Source of the DNA: Parascedosporium putredinis
Taxonomy: Eukaryota; Ascomycota; Sordariomycetes; Microascales; Microascaceae
Assembly: GCA_949357655.1 (NCBI GenBank)
Contig: CASHTG010000005.1
Span: forward strand, 868,001-932,000
Reading direction: 5' to 3'
Length of the DNA: 64,000 nt
In this document: piece by piece, positions 48,408 to 61,208 of the stretch
Numbering within the stretch: the stretch's first letter is position 1
Layout: each line of letters opens with the position of its first letter
Notes under the pieces: generated by a model
What the model was told of the DNA's origin: nothing
Databases searched by the model: none
Seen by the model: only the letters and a program-made list of their open reading frames with translations
Translations under genes and position numbers: made by a program

Positions 48408-50174
48408 GATGTGTGGGTGTATGGGAAATAGGGTATCAGTTGAGGGGAAAGGATTAAGAAAAAAACTTTCAGAGATCGTGAGAATAAAGGAGTGGTGATG
48501 CACCACAAGACAAGTACGTTCTTAGAGGGGTGAACGGAGGGGGAGGATAGAGAGGCGAATGAGGGAGGTAAAGTGGATTGATGGGAGGACGTGGTCTTGC
48601 ATAGAAGTTGTGTATCCACGGATGATATATCAAGAGCCAAGCGAGTCCTCTGTCTGGCTATCTCTCCAGGAAAGTCGCCGTTGATGCCGTCTGCCTTCGG
48701 TCCAACTCGCTCGTCTGGCAACCTTTGTTTTGCCAGCGCTTGCTTTGCGCTCTTTGATTTCCGCTCCTTGGGGCTACTCTCTTGCCTTTTCGCCTTGGGC
48801 TCTATCTACCGTTTTTGCCGATGGGTGGGCTGCCAAGAGGGGAGGGGAAAGGATGGGACAGAGAGAGGGGCACCACGCCATCCCAAGAGGGTTTCTCCCC
48901 CATTCCCCCGGGACCAGACCCCCTTCGTCACTGTCTTTTTCCCCGTCTGGAGAGATGCCCAAAAAAAAAAAAAAACCTCCATGGTTGCGGGGGCGTTCGA
49001 GAAACCGGGGAAGACGCTAACGACGCCCTAACCTTTCCCCAAACGGATTACCAGGACATAACCGGGAGGTGGTGTGTGAGGGGACGACGAATCCTAAGCA
49101 TGCTTACTCCAAATTTCGGACCTCCGGGTTATCGGGAGTGGGTCGGACGTCTAACTCGATCGGGGTTGCCGGCGGGGTAGACATGTGGCCATTCCACCCA
49201 ACAGGACAAGGGTTGTTTTTGAGGAGGGTCTATCCAATCTCAGAAAGAAAAATGCGGGAGTTTTTTGCGACAATGGGGGAAGTGTGGATAATGAAACGAT
49301 GGGGGACAGAAACCTGGGGTTCGTGAACCAAGCATGCGCGGATCTTGGTCTCGGGAATTGCCAAGTAACCTGGGGAAAGGCGTGTGTTCCTCTCCAGGAG
49401 CCCATTGCTTTGACAGGTTTGCCGTACGGCACGCAATGCTCATGCGATGCGTGCCTGGCAATACCCTGTTCGGCTGGTGACCTTCCTTCCCACCCCCACC
49501 TCTTCACATTGCAACGGATTTGGATTCCTCGTACCACGCCCCCTTCCTCTTCGAGGCGGTATCCTACGTATCGAGCATTGCCGCCAACAACAAAAAGCCA
49601 CGCCGGCTTCTAGCCTCAAACTATGTCGGCCACGAGGATGGCATTTCTTTTGGCGTGGAGGCGCCATCCTTATCAGGACCGTGGCTTCCCGCACCTCCCG
49701 GCCGATCCGTCGACCATGTTCCGGTGGTACGCGATCAACTTGGGCGGGTGACGGATGTGGGTGATGGGCGAGTCAGTGGAACGGCCAACTTCTAGACTTC
49801 TTCTTCCTAACTTTTCGACCCTCTTGCGAGCACGGATGTCTAAACCCTCACTCATTGTTTTTCTTGCCTTGTCGATCGACCCGGCCGGCTGGGTTTGCAC
49901 GTTTGGAACCAAAGAACGATTGGTGGCTCCCTGTATCACTTCCGTGTCACTTCCGGCTTGTTTAGCGCGTTCATCATAGTCTTCATCAATTCTTCAAAAC
50001 ACCATGTTACTACCGAAAGATACACAAATACAGAACAAAGTCCATGTAATACCCCAAAATCCACTCCCTTTGCCCCACGCCGCCACGATACCCACTCACC
50101 CCAGTGCCCCTTTCCAAGTTGAGGCGCCGGGGGAAGATAATAGTCCAGTTTCCCTCAGTTCAACCCCTTGGAAG
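48408..50174. other. Intergenic region, BVMO promoter side
   Basis: About 1.8 kb between the CHMO-like BVMO gene and the 3' end of the metallo-hydrolase gene. CGGACCTCCGGG at 49117-49128 is a CGG-N4-CCG inverted repeat of Zn2Cys6 type. An A run of 15 lies at 48961-48975. A frame at about 49511-49795 has coding-like codon use but no ATG and no recognised domain, so I do not call it a gene. Confidence 0.5.
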
Positions 50175-51752
50175 TCAATAGTGCGCCAGGTCCCGGAAGA
50201 AAGCCCACTTCAAGCTCTTCCCCAAGCCCTTGGCCTTCCAGTCATTGATGTTTTCGGGAAAGTGCGCCACCACATCCCGGACGGTGGAGTCGTGCGCGAT
50301 GATGACGAACACGTTGTCGTTGCAGTCCAGTTCCTGGAGCTTCCCCACCGTCTTGGTCGCCAGCGGGATGTCGCCCCCAAACGTCAAGTCGTACATGGTA
50401 TCCGTCGGGGCCCGCCCGCGGCTCCTCTGCAGCTCCTCCCACGCGCCGCCGGGACACAGCGACAGCGGCGCCCCTCACCGCCGTGCAGGTGGCACGGGTG
50501 CGGCGTGATCGTGTCGGGGACGGGCAGGTGCTTGGAGGGCCGCAGGATGCCCGCGTAGTGGCACACGTCGCCGCCGAGCAGGACAAAAGTGTCGGGCGTC
50601 GCGCCCGAACCCTTGGTCGTGCGCGCGAGGCCGCACAGGTGGCCGATGGCGTGGCCGGGGCTGTCGAGCAGGTAAAAGGAGCCGTCGCCAAAGTAGTCAA
50701 AGGCGCGGAACTGGCCAATTTGGGAGACGCCAGCGCCATCAAACGTTATCTCGCGCAGGTTGCGGTTGCTATAGTGGTTTCTCGTGTTAGTTGAGATTGG
50801 CTAGAACTTTTTGGGGAAAACGAGATCTCGGCGCCCGGGTTCTAGATGCGGGGAAAAGAAGCCGAGAAGGGGAGTGGATGCATGGCAATGTCGCCCTCTG
50901 TATGCATTGCATAGCTGGGGACAGCCATCGCCATATGACTGGCTGGTGGGGGGGTGTAAGACCGGGGGTGAATACTGGGCAACTGTGAAGGGAAGGGGGT
51001 GGGTAGGAGTGGGTATGGGGAGTAAGATGTGTGTACTCACGCATAATCGCTTTCCTGGATCGGGGAGTTGGGGTTTGCCGGGGCCCCAGGAAGCATGGCA
51101 CCCTTGAATCCGGGGCCGACCACCAAGTCGGTAGACGTTGGGAACGAGGAAGGATCTCCAATGTGGTCCCAGTGCCAGTGGCTAGACAGATTTGTCACAT
51201 CATATCGTTAGCTTGATCATGTTGTAACGAGCCAAGACGCGCATCACCGAGGCTCATCAGATGAAATGAGGACGATGGGCCAAGACATCTAATCATACTG
51301 GCGAGGGGGACAAGAGAAACCCCACGAGGGGAGGGGATGGAAAGCCAAAAACAAACGATGGGTTCGTTTTCTTGGATTTGGATCTTTTTGAGCTTACCTC
51401 CATATAACGGCCTCGATACTCGTTGTGGGAATCCCATTCTCCTCGAGGATGTCCGCTACGTTCTTCGTCACCCTAATATCGTAGCCCGTGCTAGGAAGAT
51501 AGTCGGTGATGGAAGACGCATATCCCGTGGCGTAGTCCTTGCGGATACCCAAGTCCCACACCAGCTTCCGACCCGAGGGGTGTTCGAGGAGAAAAGAAAA
51601 GGACGGGCAGTCCTTGAACTTGTCCAAGCCGGGAACGGGAGGTGCCATGAACCTCTGGAGATTGGAGGGTCCAAAGTTGACGGGGTTGATGACCTTGACC
51701 ACAATGGTCTCTTGGCCCTCGGGCAGCTGGACGAGGAGTTGGCGTCGGACAT
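50175..51752 (-). CDS. Metallo-beta-lactamase-fold hydrolase (lactonase-like)
   Basis: This MBL-superfamily protein carries the zinc motif SHWHWDHIGDPSSFP (HxHxDH), the later metal-binding DSPGHAIGHLCGL with GGDVCH, and NVFVIIAHDSTVRDVV. These positions match zinc hydrolases that open lactones or esters (AHL-lactonase-like), though some members act otherwise. Introns are 51182-51397 and 50769-51040. It begins at 51752, where one extra C on the coding strand (G pair 51729-51730) joins MSDANSS with LPEGQETIVVKVINPVNFG. Further breaks occur in the 50400-50500 stretch. The final part is intact (LATKTVGKLQELDCNDNVF... up to DLAHY). It stands beside the BVMO and divergent from the permease, which suggests lactone opening as its job (inference). 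Confidence 0.85.
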
Positions 51753-53182
51753 TGTGGAGATGTGACAAGTGACTAGATGGAAAAAATGAATAAAAACAAA
51801 GTTTAAGCTGGAGGGCGTGAGCGAGTTTCTTGCTGGCTCTATGCTGGGCTGTGTATAGACTTGGCTTTATTACGACCCAGGTGGATATCAACAGGAACGG
51901 TGAGGCTGAGAGGTGATGGTTCGCAACCGCGAGTTATCAATGCAAAATTTTAATATATCGGTCCGGGATGGACAGGATAGATCGGCCAATTCCCCGCTTT
52001 GCAACCCTCTCCTCTCCCAAAAGAAAGAAAGCGATGCGGAGAAGGACGTCTGTGAGTTTTTGGGCGAGTTGCCAGTATACGCAACGTCAAACGGCTTGGT
52101 GCGTTGTAGTTGCTCTGAAGGAGGGGGTGTTATTTTCGCCAGGATGGTTTCTTCTGGGTTCAACTTTGGGGGATAGTTCGCGCACACTAAAACCGGAAAC
52201 AAGAAGACGTTACAGGGTCTAGATGGAGGAAGAAGAGCCACCACTTTAGTTTTGCTTGGGTTCCTTCTTGTCCTTCGGGGTCAGCACCTCGAAACTAGCG
52301 GGTCCACTCTGTATCTTGGAAAAATAGAAGAAAAAGAGGGGAACACGAGCCAGACTTGCCCAGACAGACAGAGAGACACAGAGACTGCGCGCGCAAAAAG
52401 ACTTGATCCAACAAATTTGTCACTATAGTGCGGAGGAGCGGAGAAAAATGTCTTGACTATAGTCTAGTGCCGTGTGGCTGAAAAAACCTACAGTATTAGT
52501 ACTTTTGGCACCCCTTCGTACTCGCCGCCTAGGCTGCGATCACTGCTGGGCCTTTGCTTCGCACTGGTCATCTCGGTAACGTTGCCGGTAATTCCAATTT
52601 TGGCGATACTCCAGACGCTAGTTCGCCCCCATTCTCCGCCCTCTCCCTTCCCCCAGACAACGAGTGCATGACTGGCCCGGGGAAACGCAACGCAAAGCAG
52701 ATGATAGGGATACAACACAAATCTGGTTTGGGCACACACAAAGCAGTGAGGGAGATAGACACGCAGGGAGCAACGACAGCCAAGCCCAGGCAAGAGCCAG
52801 CGCAACAGTCACACTGCATGCAGTCTTGGTCTTCGCCCCCAATCTTTCCCATCCAAAACCCCCTTTCGGCAACCCAAACCCCACAGAAGACGGCGCACGC
52901 GGTATTACCCCAGGTGAAGCATCCCCATGGGGTCCATGGCATCTCCAACTGCATAAAGCTCCAATCCATCCCAGATCATCGTAATCCTTTTTGGAGAGCT
53001 CCGTGATCATCACCTTTCATCCATCAAAGACCTTCTTTCTTTTCATCTCTTCTCTCTGAAGTTTCCCTTTACGAGAGAGCAAAAGGATTTCTTTGTTTGG
53101 TTCGATCATCTCCCTTTGTCTTCTTTCCCTCAATTTCTCTCTTTTCGCGTGGTCTCGATCGTAGCGAAACCGCACGGCTAGA
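51753..53182. promoter_or_regulatory. Divergent promoter region of the metallo-hydrolase and permease genes
   Basis: A 1.4 kb region between two genes transcribed apart, with C/T-rich leader sequence next to the permease start. HGATAR-like sites occur around 52701 and 52753, but these are common enough to be chance. No gene recognised. Confidence 0.5.
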
Positions 53183-54984
53183 ATGTCGGACTCGGAGAAG
53201 AACGCCTCGCTCCAGCAGGCTGAAAACACCGTGGAGAAGCCCACCGCTGCCAACATTGACACGGTCCACCATGATGAGGCTCTCAAGGTCCTCGAGACCT
53301 ATTCTGGTGACAAGGACTGGTCTCCCGAGGAGGAGAAGAAGTTGTCCCGCAAGATTGATTGGAGGCTCATGCCCGTTCTTTGCATGACCTACGGTCTTCA
53401 GTACTACGACAAGGCCATGTTGTCTCAGGCTGTAAGTGTTGAAACCATCTCTCATCATCTCTCACCATCTCTCACATACGTCTTCATCCGATTCCATCTC
53501 ACCCATCATGGTCTTCACGCTCGCTAACAAGGTGTTTTTTTCCGATAGGCTCTCTTCGGCCTCCGCGAGGATCTCGGCCTCCTCATCGGCGACCGCTACT
53601 CGTGGTCCGCCTCCATCTTCTATCTCGGTTTCATCCTCGGTGCCTATCCCATCATGGTCTTTGCCCAGCGCTTCCCCATCGAGCGTGTCGCCTCCTTCAC
53701 CGTCACCGTCTGGGGCATCACCCTCATCCTCACCACCATCTGCAAGAACTACCAGGGAATCTACGCCCAGCGCTTCATGCTCGGCCTTCTCGAGAGCGGT
53801 ATCAGCCCCATGTTTATGCTCATCGTCGGTTCCTTCTACAAGAAGAATGAGCAGGCTATGCGTATGGGGTAAGTGAAAGCCATCAATATCTGATGCCCCT
53901 GTTTGAAAAAAGCTGCGCTAACTATTTCCGGGCTCCGGCCTGTTTCTCTTCATCCAGTATCTGGTACTGCTGCACGGGTTACGTGTCCATCTTCTCGCCC
54001 CTCATCAACTACGCGTTCGGCCTCGTCAACGGCGGCGTCTCCTCGTGGAGGTACATGTACTACTTCGCCGGCGGCCTCACCATCGTCTGGGGTATCGCCC
54101 TCTACTTCGTCCTGCCCCCGATCCCGTCCGCGCCAAGGGCTTCACCGAGCGCGAGCGCTACATCATGGTCGCCCGTCTCCGCACCAACAACTCGGGTGTC
54201 CGCAACAAGCACTGGAAGGGCGCCCAGATCAAGGAGCTCTGCCTCGACATCAAGTTCTGGGTCGTCTTCTTCATCGCCTTCCTCTCCATGATTGCCAACG
54301 GCCCCATCTCCACCTTTGCGCCCCTCATCATCCGCGGCATGGGCTTCAGCGGTCTCAAGTCTCTCCTTCTCTTCATGCCCGCCGGTGCCTACGCCGGTAC
54401 CCTCCAGCTCATCTTCCCCTTCATCGCCTACAAGTATCCCAACAGCCGTGCTTACCTCGTCATGATTGCCCAGGCCGGAACCACCCTCGCCGCTCTCTTG
54501 CTCTGGAAGCTCCCCATGGGCGCCACCGGCGGTCTCCTCTTCGCCATCTACATTCTCCCCACCATCGGTGCTGGTTATGCCGTCCTCATGGGTCTGCAGA
54601 TTGCCAACACCGCCGGGTACACCAAGAGGTCCATCGCCTCCTCCGGTCTCTACATCGGTTACTGCTTGGGTAACTTTGTTGGCCCCTGGTCTTCAAGCCC
54701 GCCGACGCTCCTCGATATGCCCCTGGCTTTATCGTCGTCGTCGTCACCTCTATCGTTGCCGGCATTCTCGCTGGTGTCTACCGTATCCTTTGCGTCATGA
54801 CCAACAAGAGCCGAGACAAGGCTGGTACCATGGAGGCCTTTGACAACGCCTACGAGGATGACTTGACTGATGTCAAGGTATGTATCCCCTATCCCCATTA
54901 TCAAAACTACCGCCCCCTTTCGTATAGAACGAAGAGCTAACCTATTGAACTCAACAGAACCCTCAATTCCGTTACACCTTGTAA
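53183..54984 (+). CDS. MFS permease, ACS family (allantoate/Dal5-like)
   Basis: This is a 12-helix anion:cation symporter of the family that includes allantoate, nicotinate and other organic-acid permeases. The cytoplasmic N-terminus runs into EEEKKLSRKIDWRLMPVLC and LQYYDKAMLSQAALFGLRED, the classic ACS opening. The repeat loop and helix 4-5 region carry QRFMLGLLESGISPMFMLIV. Later parts include SSGLYIGYCLGNFVGP. Exons are 53183-53431, 53549-53868, 53958-54877 and 54958-54984; the last encodes NPQFRYTL. Frame breaks are at 54115-54119 (five C) and 54683-54686 (four C). It is divergent from the metallo-hydrolase and just upstream of the Zn2Cys6 regulator gene. It would import the cluster's substrate or export a product; the family suggests a carboxylate-like molecule. 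Confidence 0.9.
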
Positions 54985-57713
54985 AATCCCCGTCACTGTG
55001 CCCCGTTGCCTTGTTTGACATTTTAGATAGTGGGTTTTTTGACGCGCCGAGAAGGCGTTTCTGCACTGGTTATACCAAATACCCGTTATAGATGTTTTTA
55101 GTTGCTCTTTCTTTTTTTCTCTTCGATTGGCTCTTGAGTCTTCGTTCCTGCAGGCTGTGCGAACGGTGTGTGAAGAAGGAATTAATTTAGACTGGTTTAT
55201 GCGCTCTGGACGCATGGATCCACAGCAGGTAGACAAAACCCCAAATAGACACTAGAGTTGTACCCAATGCGCTGGTCGCCCCTTGATTCATTTTCTGTGA
55301 TCCTGCCTTGATGTCTGTGAATGCACACAACACGCACGAGACCAGATGCCATGATCGGCCTTCCCGACTGACTCCATGCAGATTCTTTTCTCTTCCTATC
55401 CTTCAGTCCTTCATTTTATTACTTGATTGAAAATGTGGGCTATTCTAATGATACTACAATGGCCATGGCCCAAGTGGGGTGGTTTGGGGCGATTTTAGAA
55501 CGATTTTGGTATGGAGCCTGGACTGTAACACAGCGTGGCCTACACACGATTACACCCCGTAATACCGCAAAGTCTCCAACAAGAGTGGGAACTACTACTA
55601 ATTCTTCAAGGCTTTTGTTGGCTCGGGTCCCAAAGAAGACAACGATTCCAGTGTCCATAACGGCTAGTCATGAGCTGTTGGCGGCACTTTAGACAGTGGG
55701 GAGGGGGCCAACCCAAGCTTGACCAGACCTCTGGACCCCAAGCTAGGCTACGATCCCGTTCCCGTGGTCCAGGTAATATGGGTCATTCCGAGCGGCAGGC
55801 AATCGATTCATCCAGTCTGGAATGTTTTTGAATCACCGAGGTTATCTAACAGATCATAGCAATCATCACTGGGGCCTATATCGGACCAAGATTCCATGCG
55901 TCCATGCATCGTGTATGTAGTCCACGCAACGTGGGCCTGGACAAGTACGCTCAAATGCGTGCCTCTCACTACATGTAGGTCTAGCAAGCAACGCAAAAGG
56001 CGACGAGGAGTCGGAACGAATGGAAATGAAACTAAGAATGGAAAATGAAAAAAAAAAAAAAGAAGAATTTGGGGACGGGCAGATTTCCTATTCCGTTGTG
56101 AGAGACACCGAGTAGCTACGACCGCTCGGCGAGATATCTCGCAATGTGCCCAATCATCCCGACCAGACATCATTGAGTTCGACTGGAGCGTGGTCGGACT
56201 TGAGCTTGACGGCAGCACTAAAGACGAAAAAGATCAACCAGTCAAGCGAATAGAACCCCAGATAAAAGGTTGCAGACACGCATCTTTAGTGCGGGCCTAA
56301 GCAAACTTTGGGAATGATGCGTGGTAGGCTAGGCCTCGAGCATGGTGTAGAGCGATGCAGGCCGCCAGAAGACGAGTCCAGCCAGGACTAAATATCCTCT
56401 GAGCTTTCACAAGGTGGGTGAGCGCCGATCACTCTCTACTTGTACCCAGCTCTCGAGGTCCCAACCCCCAGGCGGCCACATCGTTAGCGTCGCGACCGGC
56501 GAAGACGGGCGGCTTCTTCGTTGCCTCTTTCCCTCTTTGCCTCTTTTCCTCTTTTCCTCCCTCGCAGTTACCGGGGCACTTGGGCACGAAGCATCTTTTT
56601 GTCATGTTGCGCTCTCTCTCATTGGCTGAAAGTGCGCCGGTAGTGCCGGACTAAGCCGGAAGTGAGGTTCCCATTGGATCAACTCCAACAATATTCCCCA
56701 CACCTTCTCCATCTTTGCAGGCAAGTGCAAGTGAGCAACCCCGCATCCCCACACCTCCACGTGAATGTGAAGAAGGAGCGATGACGATTGCGCACTGTAG
56801 AGTGGTCTGTAGGTAACCCAATAGTGCCCAATACCGACGAGGACAGTGGTCAATTGATCCCCTTGGGACGCACTTGCTGTGCCTGCTTGCCGTCTGGGCA
56901 GAACCCTCTCCCCGCCCTCGTCCCTTCTCGTCCCTCCGCTTCCGAAAGTCGTTTGTCAGCGCCATCCCGAAGAAAGAGTGGAAAGTGCGGAGGGGCAAAG
57001 GGAAGGGACAATGGGCGTTGCTGGATCCATAATAATATCGAAGCTTCCGAAGCTCGTTGTCTGTTCCGAGTAGACCTCCTGATACCCACTGTCCAAGCTT
57101 CCTGTTGCATTATTTTTCCTTTTTTCCCTTACATTCCAAAAGTCTGTTTGCAGGGAAGGACCTCGACCATCCCAAGAATCCTTCCAAGGAGGATTCGTAC
57201 TAGTGCCCCCGGACTTTTGGGTTTCTTAGCATTTCTTATTACATGACACATTTGTTGGGCCCCTTCTAGAGAAAAGAAGAACAGCAGAGCACGAACAAGA
57301 CGAGCAAGAAAAAGAAGGGGGCAAAAAAGTGGATCGTTTGTCATCTCCCCCAACTCTGCCCCAGTTTCTCCGCAGTCTCCTTCCTTCCCCCAAACTTCCT
57401 CGCCGAAAGGGCAAAACAGACAGACACAAACGAGCCAAGAGCACGCGCTGGCATCGCAGAAACCTTTCCGATTTCGATTTCCCGAGTTCCGTGACCGAGA
57501 TCTCAACCACTGCAACCTGTGCCACATCCCATCCTTTGCAAGCAATCGTGTGGTTTGCCATTACGTTTCTCCCTTTTTGACCCTTGGTGATTCTTGTTCT
57601 TTTTTTGTCTCTCTCTTTTCTTCTCGTGCCTGGTTGCTGTTCCCCCACCCGCGCTCCCGGGTGATTGACGCTCTGCCGCTCCAGTCCGCCTTTCACGGGC
57701 TCCCCTTGTCGCA
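54985..57713. other. Long intergenic region upstream of the regulator gene
   Basis: About 2.7 kb without a supportable gene. A 14-base A run lies at about 56048-56061. The last 400 bases before 57714 are C/T-rich and would include the regulator promoter and leader. Several short frames have no domain content. Confidence 0.45.
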
Positions 57714-60240
57714 ATGACAGAGGTAGTGGGAGATTGGCTTCACTTTACCGGCCGCCAGCCGAAGCGGAAGCGCGCAGAGCTCGTGTGCGTCTTCTGCCAT
57801 TCCAAGAAGATCAAATGCGACCTGCAGGTAAGATCCATCCTCGACCCGCTCTCATACCTTCCTACCTACCTACCTACCTCCCTGCCCTCATCGACATCGT
57901 CTTCCCGTCTCCTTGCTTGGCGCTTGCCTCAATCACCTCTCCCTCTTCCCTCCTCTCCGTCATGAGCCGGCCCGCACAAGCTCGCCCATCCCCTCCTCCT
58001 CCGTCACCTACCTCGAGTCGCTAACCACCGTTTGACCGCCCTCTCCCCTCGAATGCAGGGTCGCCGATCTCAGGGCCATGACAAGTGCTCCAACTGCGAC
58101 GGCCCGGACCGCGAATGCCGCCTCCGGCCTTCCAACCGGGGCAAGAGGCGGCACAGCAGCGCGACGTACGACGGCCGCCGCGAAGCGCCCGTGAAGCCCA
58201 CGTCCCCCATCTCCAGTACGTCCCCGCGCCCGCCCTTCGCTTCCGCTCTCTCCTGGTCCGGGCGTGAAGCGACGGTGGTCCCGCTGTCGGCGGACACGAG
58301 GCCGTCCCCTCCGCTCACACACCGTCTCTGCCAGTCCGCGAGAAGAATGGCGTGCTGCCGTCCCCCGACATCACTGTGGTCGACACCGTGGATCCCCCAT
58401 GATTCCCAAGTCCCACACCATGTCCTCCCCCAACAACGTCAGCGTCGCCGGCTCCGTCCACTCCGCCCCGGCCCAGTCTCTATCCGAAATCTCCCACGCG
58501 CGCGTTGGTGCGCCCAACGGCGGCGCTCCGACGGGGACGTCGCCCAACGAGGGCCAGGGCCGCAGCCACCTCGGTGACGTGGACACGGGCTTCCTCCAGG
58601 TCTACGAGCCGGAAAACAACCTCTACGCCGACCAGACGGAGCTCGAGGCCACCCTCGAGGCCAAGCGCCGCTTCTCCCACCCCCAGCAGCAGGAGCTCCT
58701 CCAGAGCTTTGCCGAGACGTACTGGGAGTACTGCTACGCCTGGTGCCCCGTCCTGGACCGCGATACTTTATCCGAGGACCTCTCCCGCTCCCCGCTCCTG
58801 GCCAACGCCCTCGCCTTGGCCGCCAGCCACATCCAGCCGCCGCTGGTGCCTCACGAGGGCCCCGCGACCTACTACAAGCGGGCGCGCAACAGCTTCTACA
58901 ACGACGAGGAGGTCGACAGCCTCATGATGCTCAAGGCCCTCGCCCTCTTCTACTGGTGGGCGCCCCGCCCGCCGTCCACGGTCCATCGCCACGCGTCTTG
59001 GTGGTGGACTTCGGTCATTATCCGCCACGCGCAGCAGATGAACATTCACCGCGAGCCTGGCGCCAACCATCCTCTGAGAGCAAAGTTGAATATTAGTCTC
59101 CGAAGGAGAATCTGGTGGACTGCATTTGTAAGGACTTTTCTTTTTTTTTCGCCCCGAATTGGGGAGCTAGTTTGATGAGGTACTTGTTCTGCTTGCTAAC
59201 ATGTATTCGTGCCCGGACAGGCTCGCGAACGCCTCACGGCTCTCTGCCAAAGCAAACCGTGCTGCATCGACCCGGAAGACTGCAGCATCGAGGAGCCCCA
59301 GCCCTCCGACTTCCCCAACGACCCCATCTCCCAACACAAGGGCAAAATCTTCATCTACTGGGTCCGCCTATGCGCCATCATCGGCAAGATCGCCAAGGTC
59401 CTGTCCCGCACGTCCCACATGGCCGCGCAATCCTTCCCCGTGCACCTGCACCAGGAGCTCGCCGACTGGGTGCACTCCTTACCGCCCGAGCTGCAGCTCC
59501 CCATCGGCTCCGCCCGCACCGCGTCCTTTGACCGCGACGTGCACCAGCTCCACCTCCCCTACCTCACCACCGTCATCATCCTGCACCTCCGCCGCTCCGC
59601 CGACGACCTGCCCCAGGCCCTGCCGCCCGCCATCCTCGCCGCCTCGTGCATCGCCCGCATCCTCCGCGACATCCTCTCCCGCGGCAATGTCCGCTTCCTC
59701 ATGGCCATTACTTCGTGGTACAGCGGTACCGCCTTCATCCCCTCCTGCAGGCCTGCCGCATCCCCCAGTTCACCAAGGAGGCCGAAGAGGGCCTTGACGT
59801 CCTCTCCCACGCCATGAACCAACTCAGTCCCATGTGGGCGTCGGCCCAGGTCATCGCCAGCGGCTTCGAGCGCCTGAGGAAGATGCGCCCGGAGCCCCCG
59901 TCATGGCGGCCGCCACGCCCAACGGCGCGTCCAACGGTTCACCACCCGTGCCTCACGGCGTGGCCGTCACCAACGGCACCGGGGCGGGCCACGGGCTCAG
60001 CGTCAACCTCGACGGAGGGGTGCCCGGCCACACGGGTGAGTTTGACTGGACGCTCTTCTTCCCGTTTGTCACGCGCTCGACAAACCGTATCGCCGAGTGT
60101 TTGCTCGTGGATAAGGAGGAGGGGAACCCGACGATTGGGCTCCCCTTCCCGAGGACAATTTGTTCCACGAAACCTTGATGCACCAGTACCAAGACCTGCT
60201 GGACTTTAGTGTCGAATACCCCTTGATTTCTCCGACATGA
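57714..60240 (+). CDS. Zn(II)2Cys6 transcription factor with fungal-specific TF domain
   Basis: This is a likely pathway-specific regulator. The DNA-binding cluster starts ELVCVFCHSKKIKCDLQ, and after an intron continues KCSNCDGPDRECRLRPSNRGK, giving the C-x2-C-x6-C ... C-x2-C-x6-C pattern with a longer middle loop. Basic residues QPKRKR precede it. The middle-homology (fungal TF) domain includes SFAETYWEYCYAWCPVLDRD, RARNSFYNDEEVDSLMMLKA and SLRRRIWWTAFARERL. Introns are 57827-58058 and 59128-59220. Breaks occur at about 58190-58400, about 59752, about 59888 and 60148-60150 (CCC). Restoring the last shifts the end to TGA 60238-60240. The N-terminus resembles the CTF1/FarB fatty-acid regulator group, which I hold as tentative. 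It sits between the permease and the second BVMO. Confidence 0.9.
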
Positions 60241-61208
60241 CGTTTTCCATGTAACCTTTTTTGCATTTTGGCGCCTTCTTTTTTCTATCTCTCTCTCTCT
60301 CACTCATTCACATGCTCTCCATCTTTCACTTGAGGGTTTGGCTTGCGCCCCTAGGCAGGTTATGGGAAATATTGTTTTGGGATCGCGTGGTGGTTTTTTC
60401 TTTCCGACATAGGAAGTGTCTTGGTCTTGGGTGCTGGGCAACTCTGGGTTTTGTTTTTGGTAGTGGCTGGAAATGGCAAGGGGATTTTTCTTTTCGAGTT
60501 TCCTTTTGACCTGGATCATGGTTTGGTTACGGCTTTCATGTTGTTTTAATGAATGGGAAGGATAAGTTAATTTTGGGTATCTTGGGAATTATAATCGTAT
60601 TCTGTTTCATCAATTGTCTACCCGACGTTCTATTCAATGGTTTATCTTGGACCTTGGACAAAACAAAGAAAAAAAAATCACACCAAGCAAAAGTATCTAG
60701 TATCGAGAGTGGTCATGTAGTTAGTGAATTGGGATCGATCAAAAAATCGTCCACTTCAAATGTCGCCTAGCCTCGTTGTCTTTGATGTTGGATCTTTCCA
60801 GAATAGGTGATGCCGTGACCGAGAAAAGATAAGCGAAGGATCAGAGGTGGCGCTGGGCTACAGGTATTCACGGCATCGCTTGCCGAGTGCACTCAAGATG
60901 AGGAGAAACATGTTGTTATGGTTGAAAAAAGGTTCCAAATGTATTTTAACCTAGAGTGCTACTCTTCATCTACTATTCATATCATAAACAAATGGGGGAA
61001 GAAAATAATAATGCAGAACAAAAATGCAGGCGTAGGCGTGAGAGAAAAAAAAATAGGAAGAGACGAAAGATGGGGGTAACTCTAAGAAATGCAACAACAC
61101 AAGAGGGAATTAATAGTCCATCATGATCCCGAAGAAATGAAAAACGCCGCAAAAAAAAAAGATTCATCTTCTTTTTTTGTTTCCTTTTCGCGTTTTGCTT
61201 TGCGTCTT
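60241..61208. other. Convergent intergenic region
   Basis: About 1 kb between the 3' ends of the regulator gene and the second BVMO. Very T-rich at 60270-60660. No gene recognised. Confidence 0.45.

Noticed and set aside
49511..49795. Plus-strand frame with C/G-ending codons downstream of the BVMO promoter
   Set aside because: There is no ATG, no domain, and no supporting neighbour exon. It could be a lone exon, but I cannot support it.
53183..54984. Programmed ribosomal frameshifting in the permease and other genes
   Set aside because: The breaks occur in unrelated genes at different runs, with no common slippery site or downstream structure.
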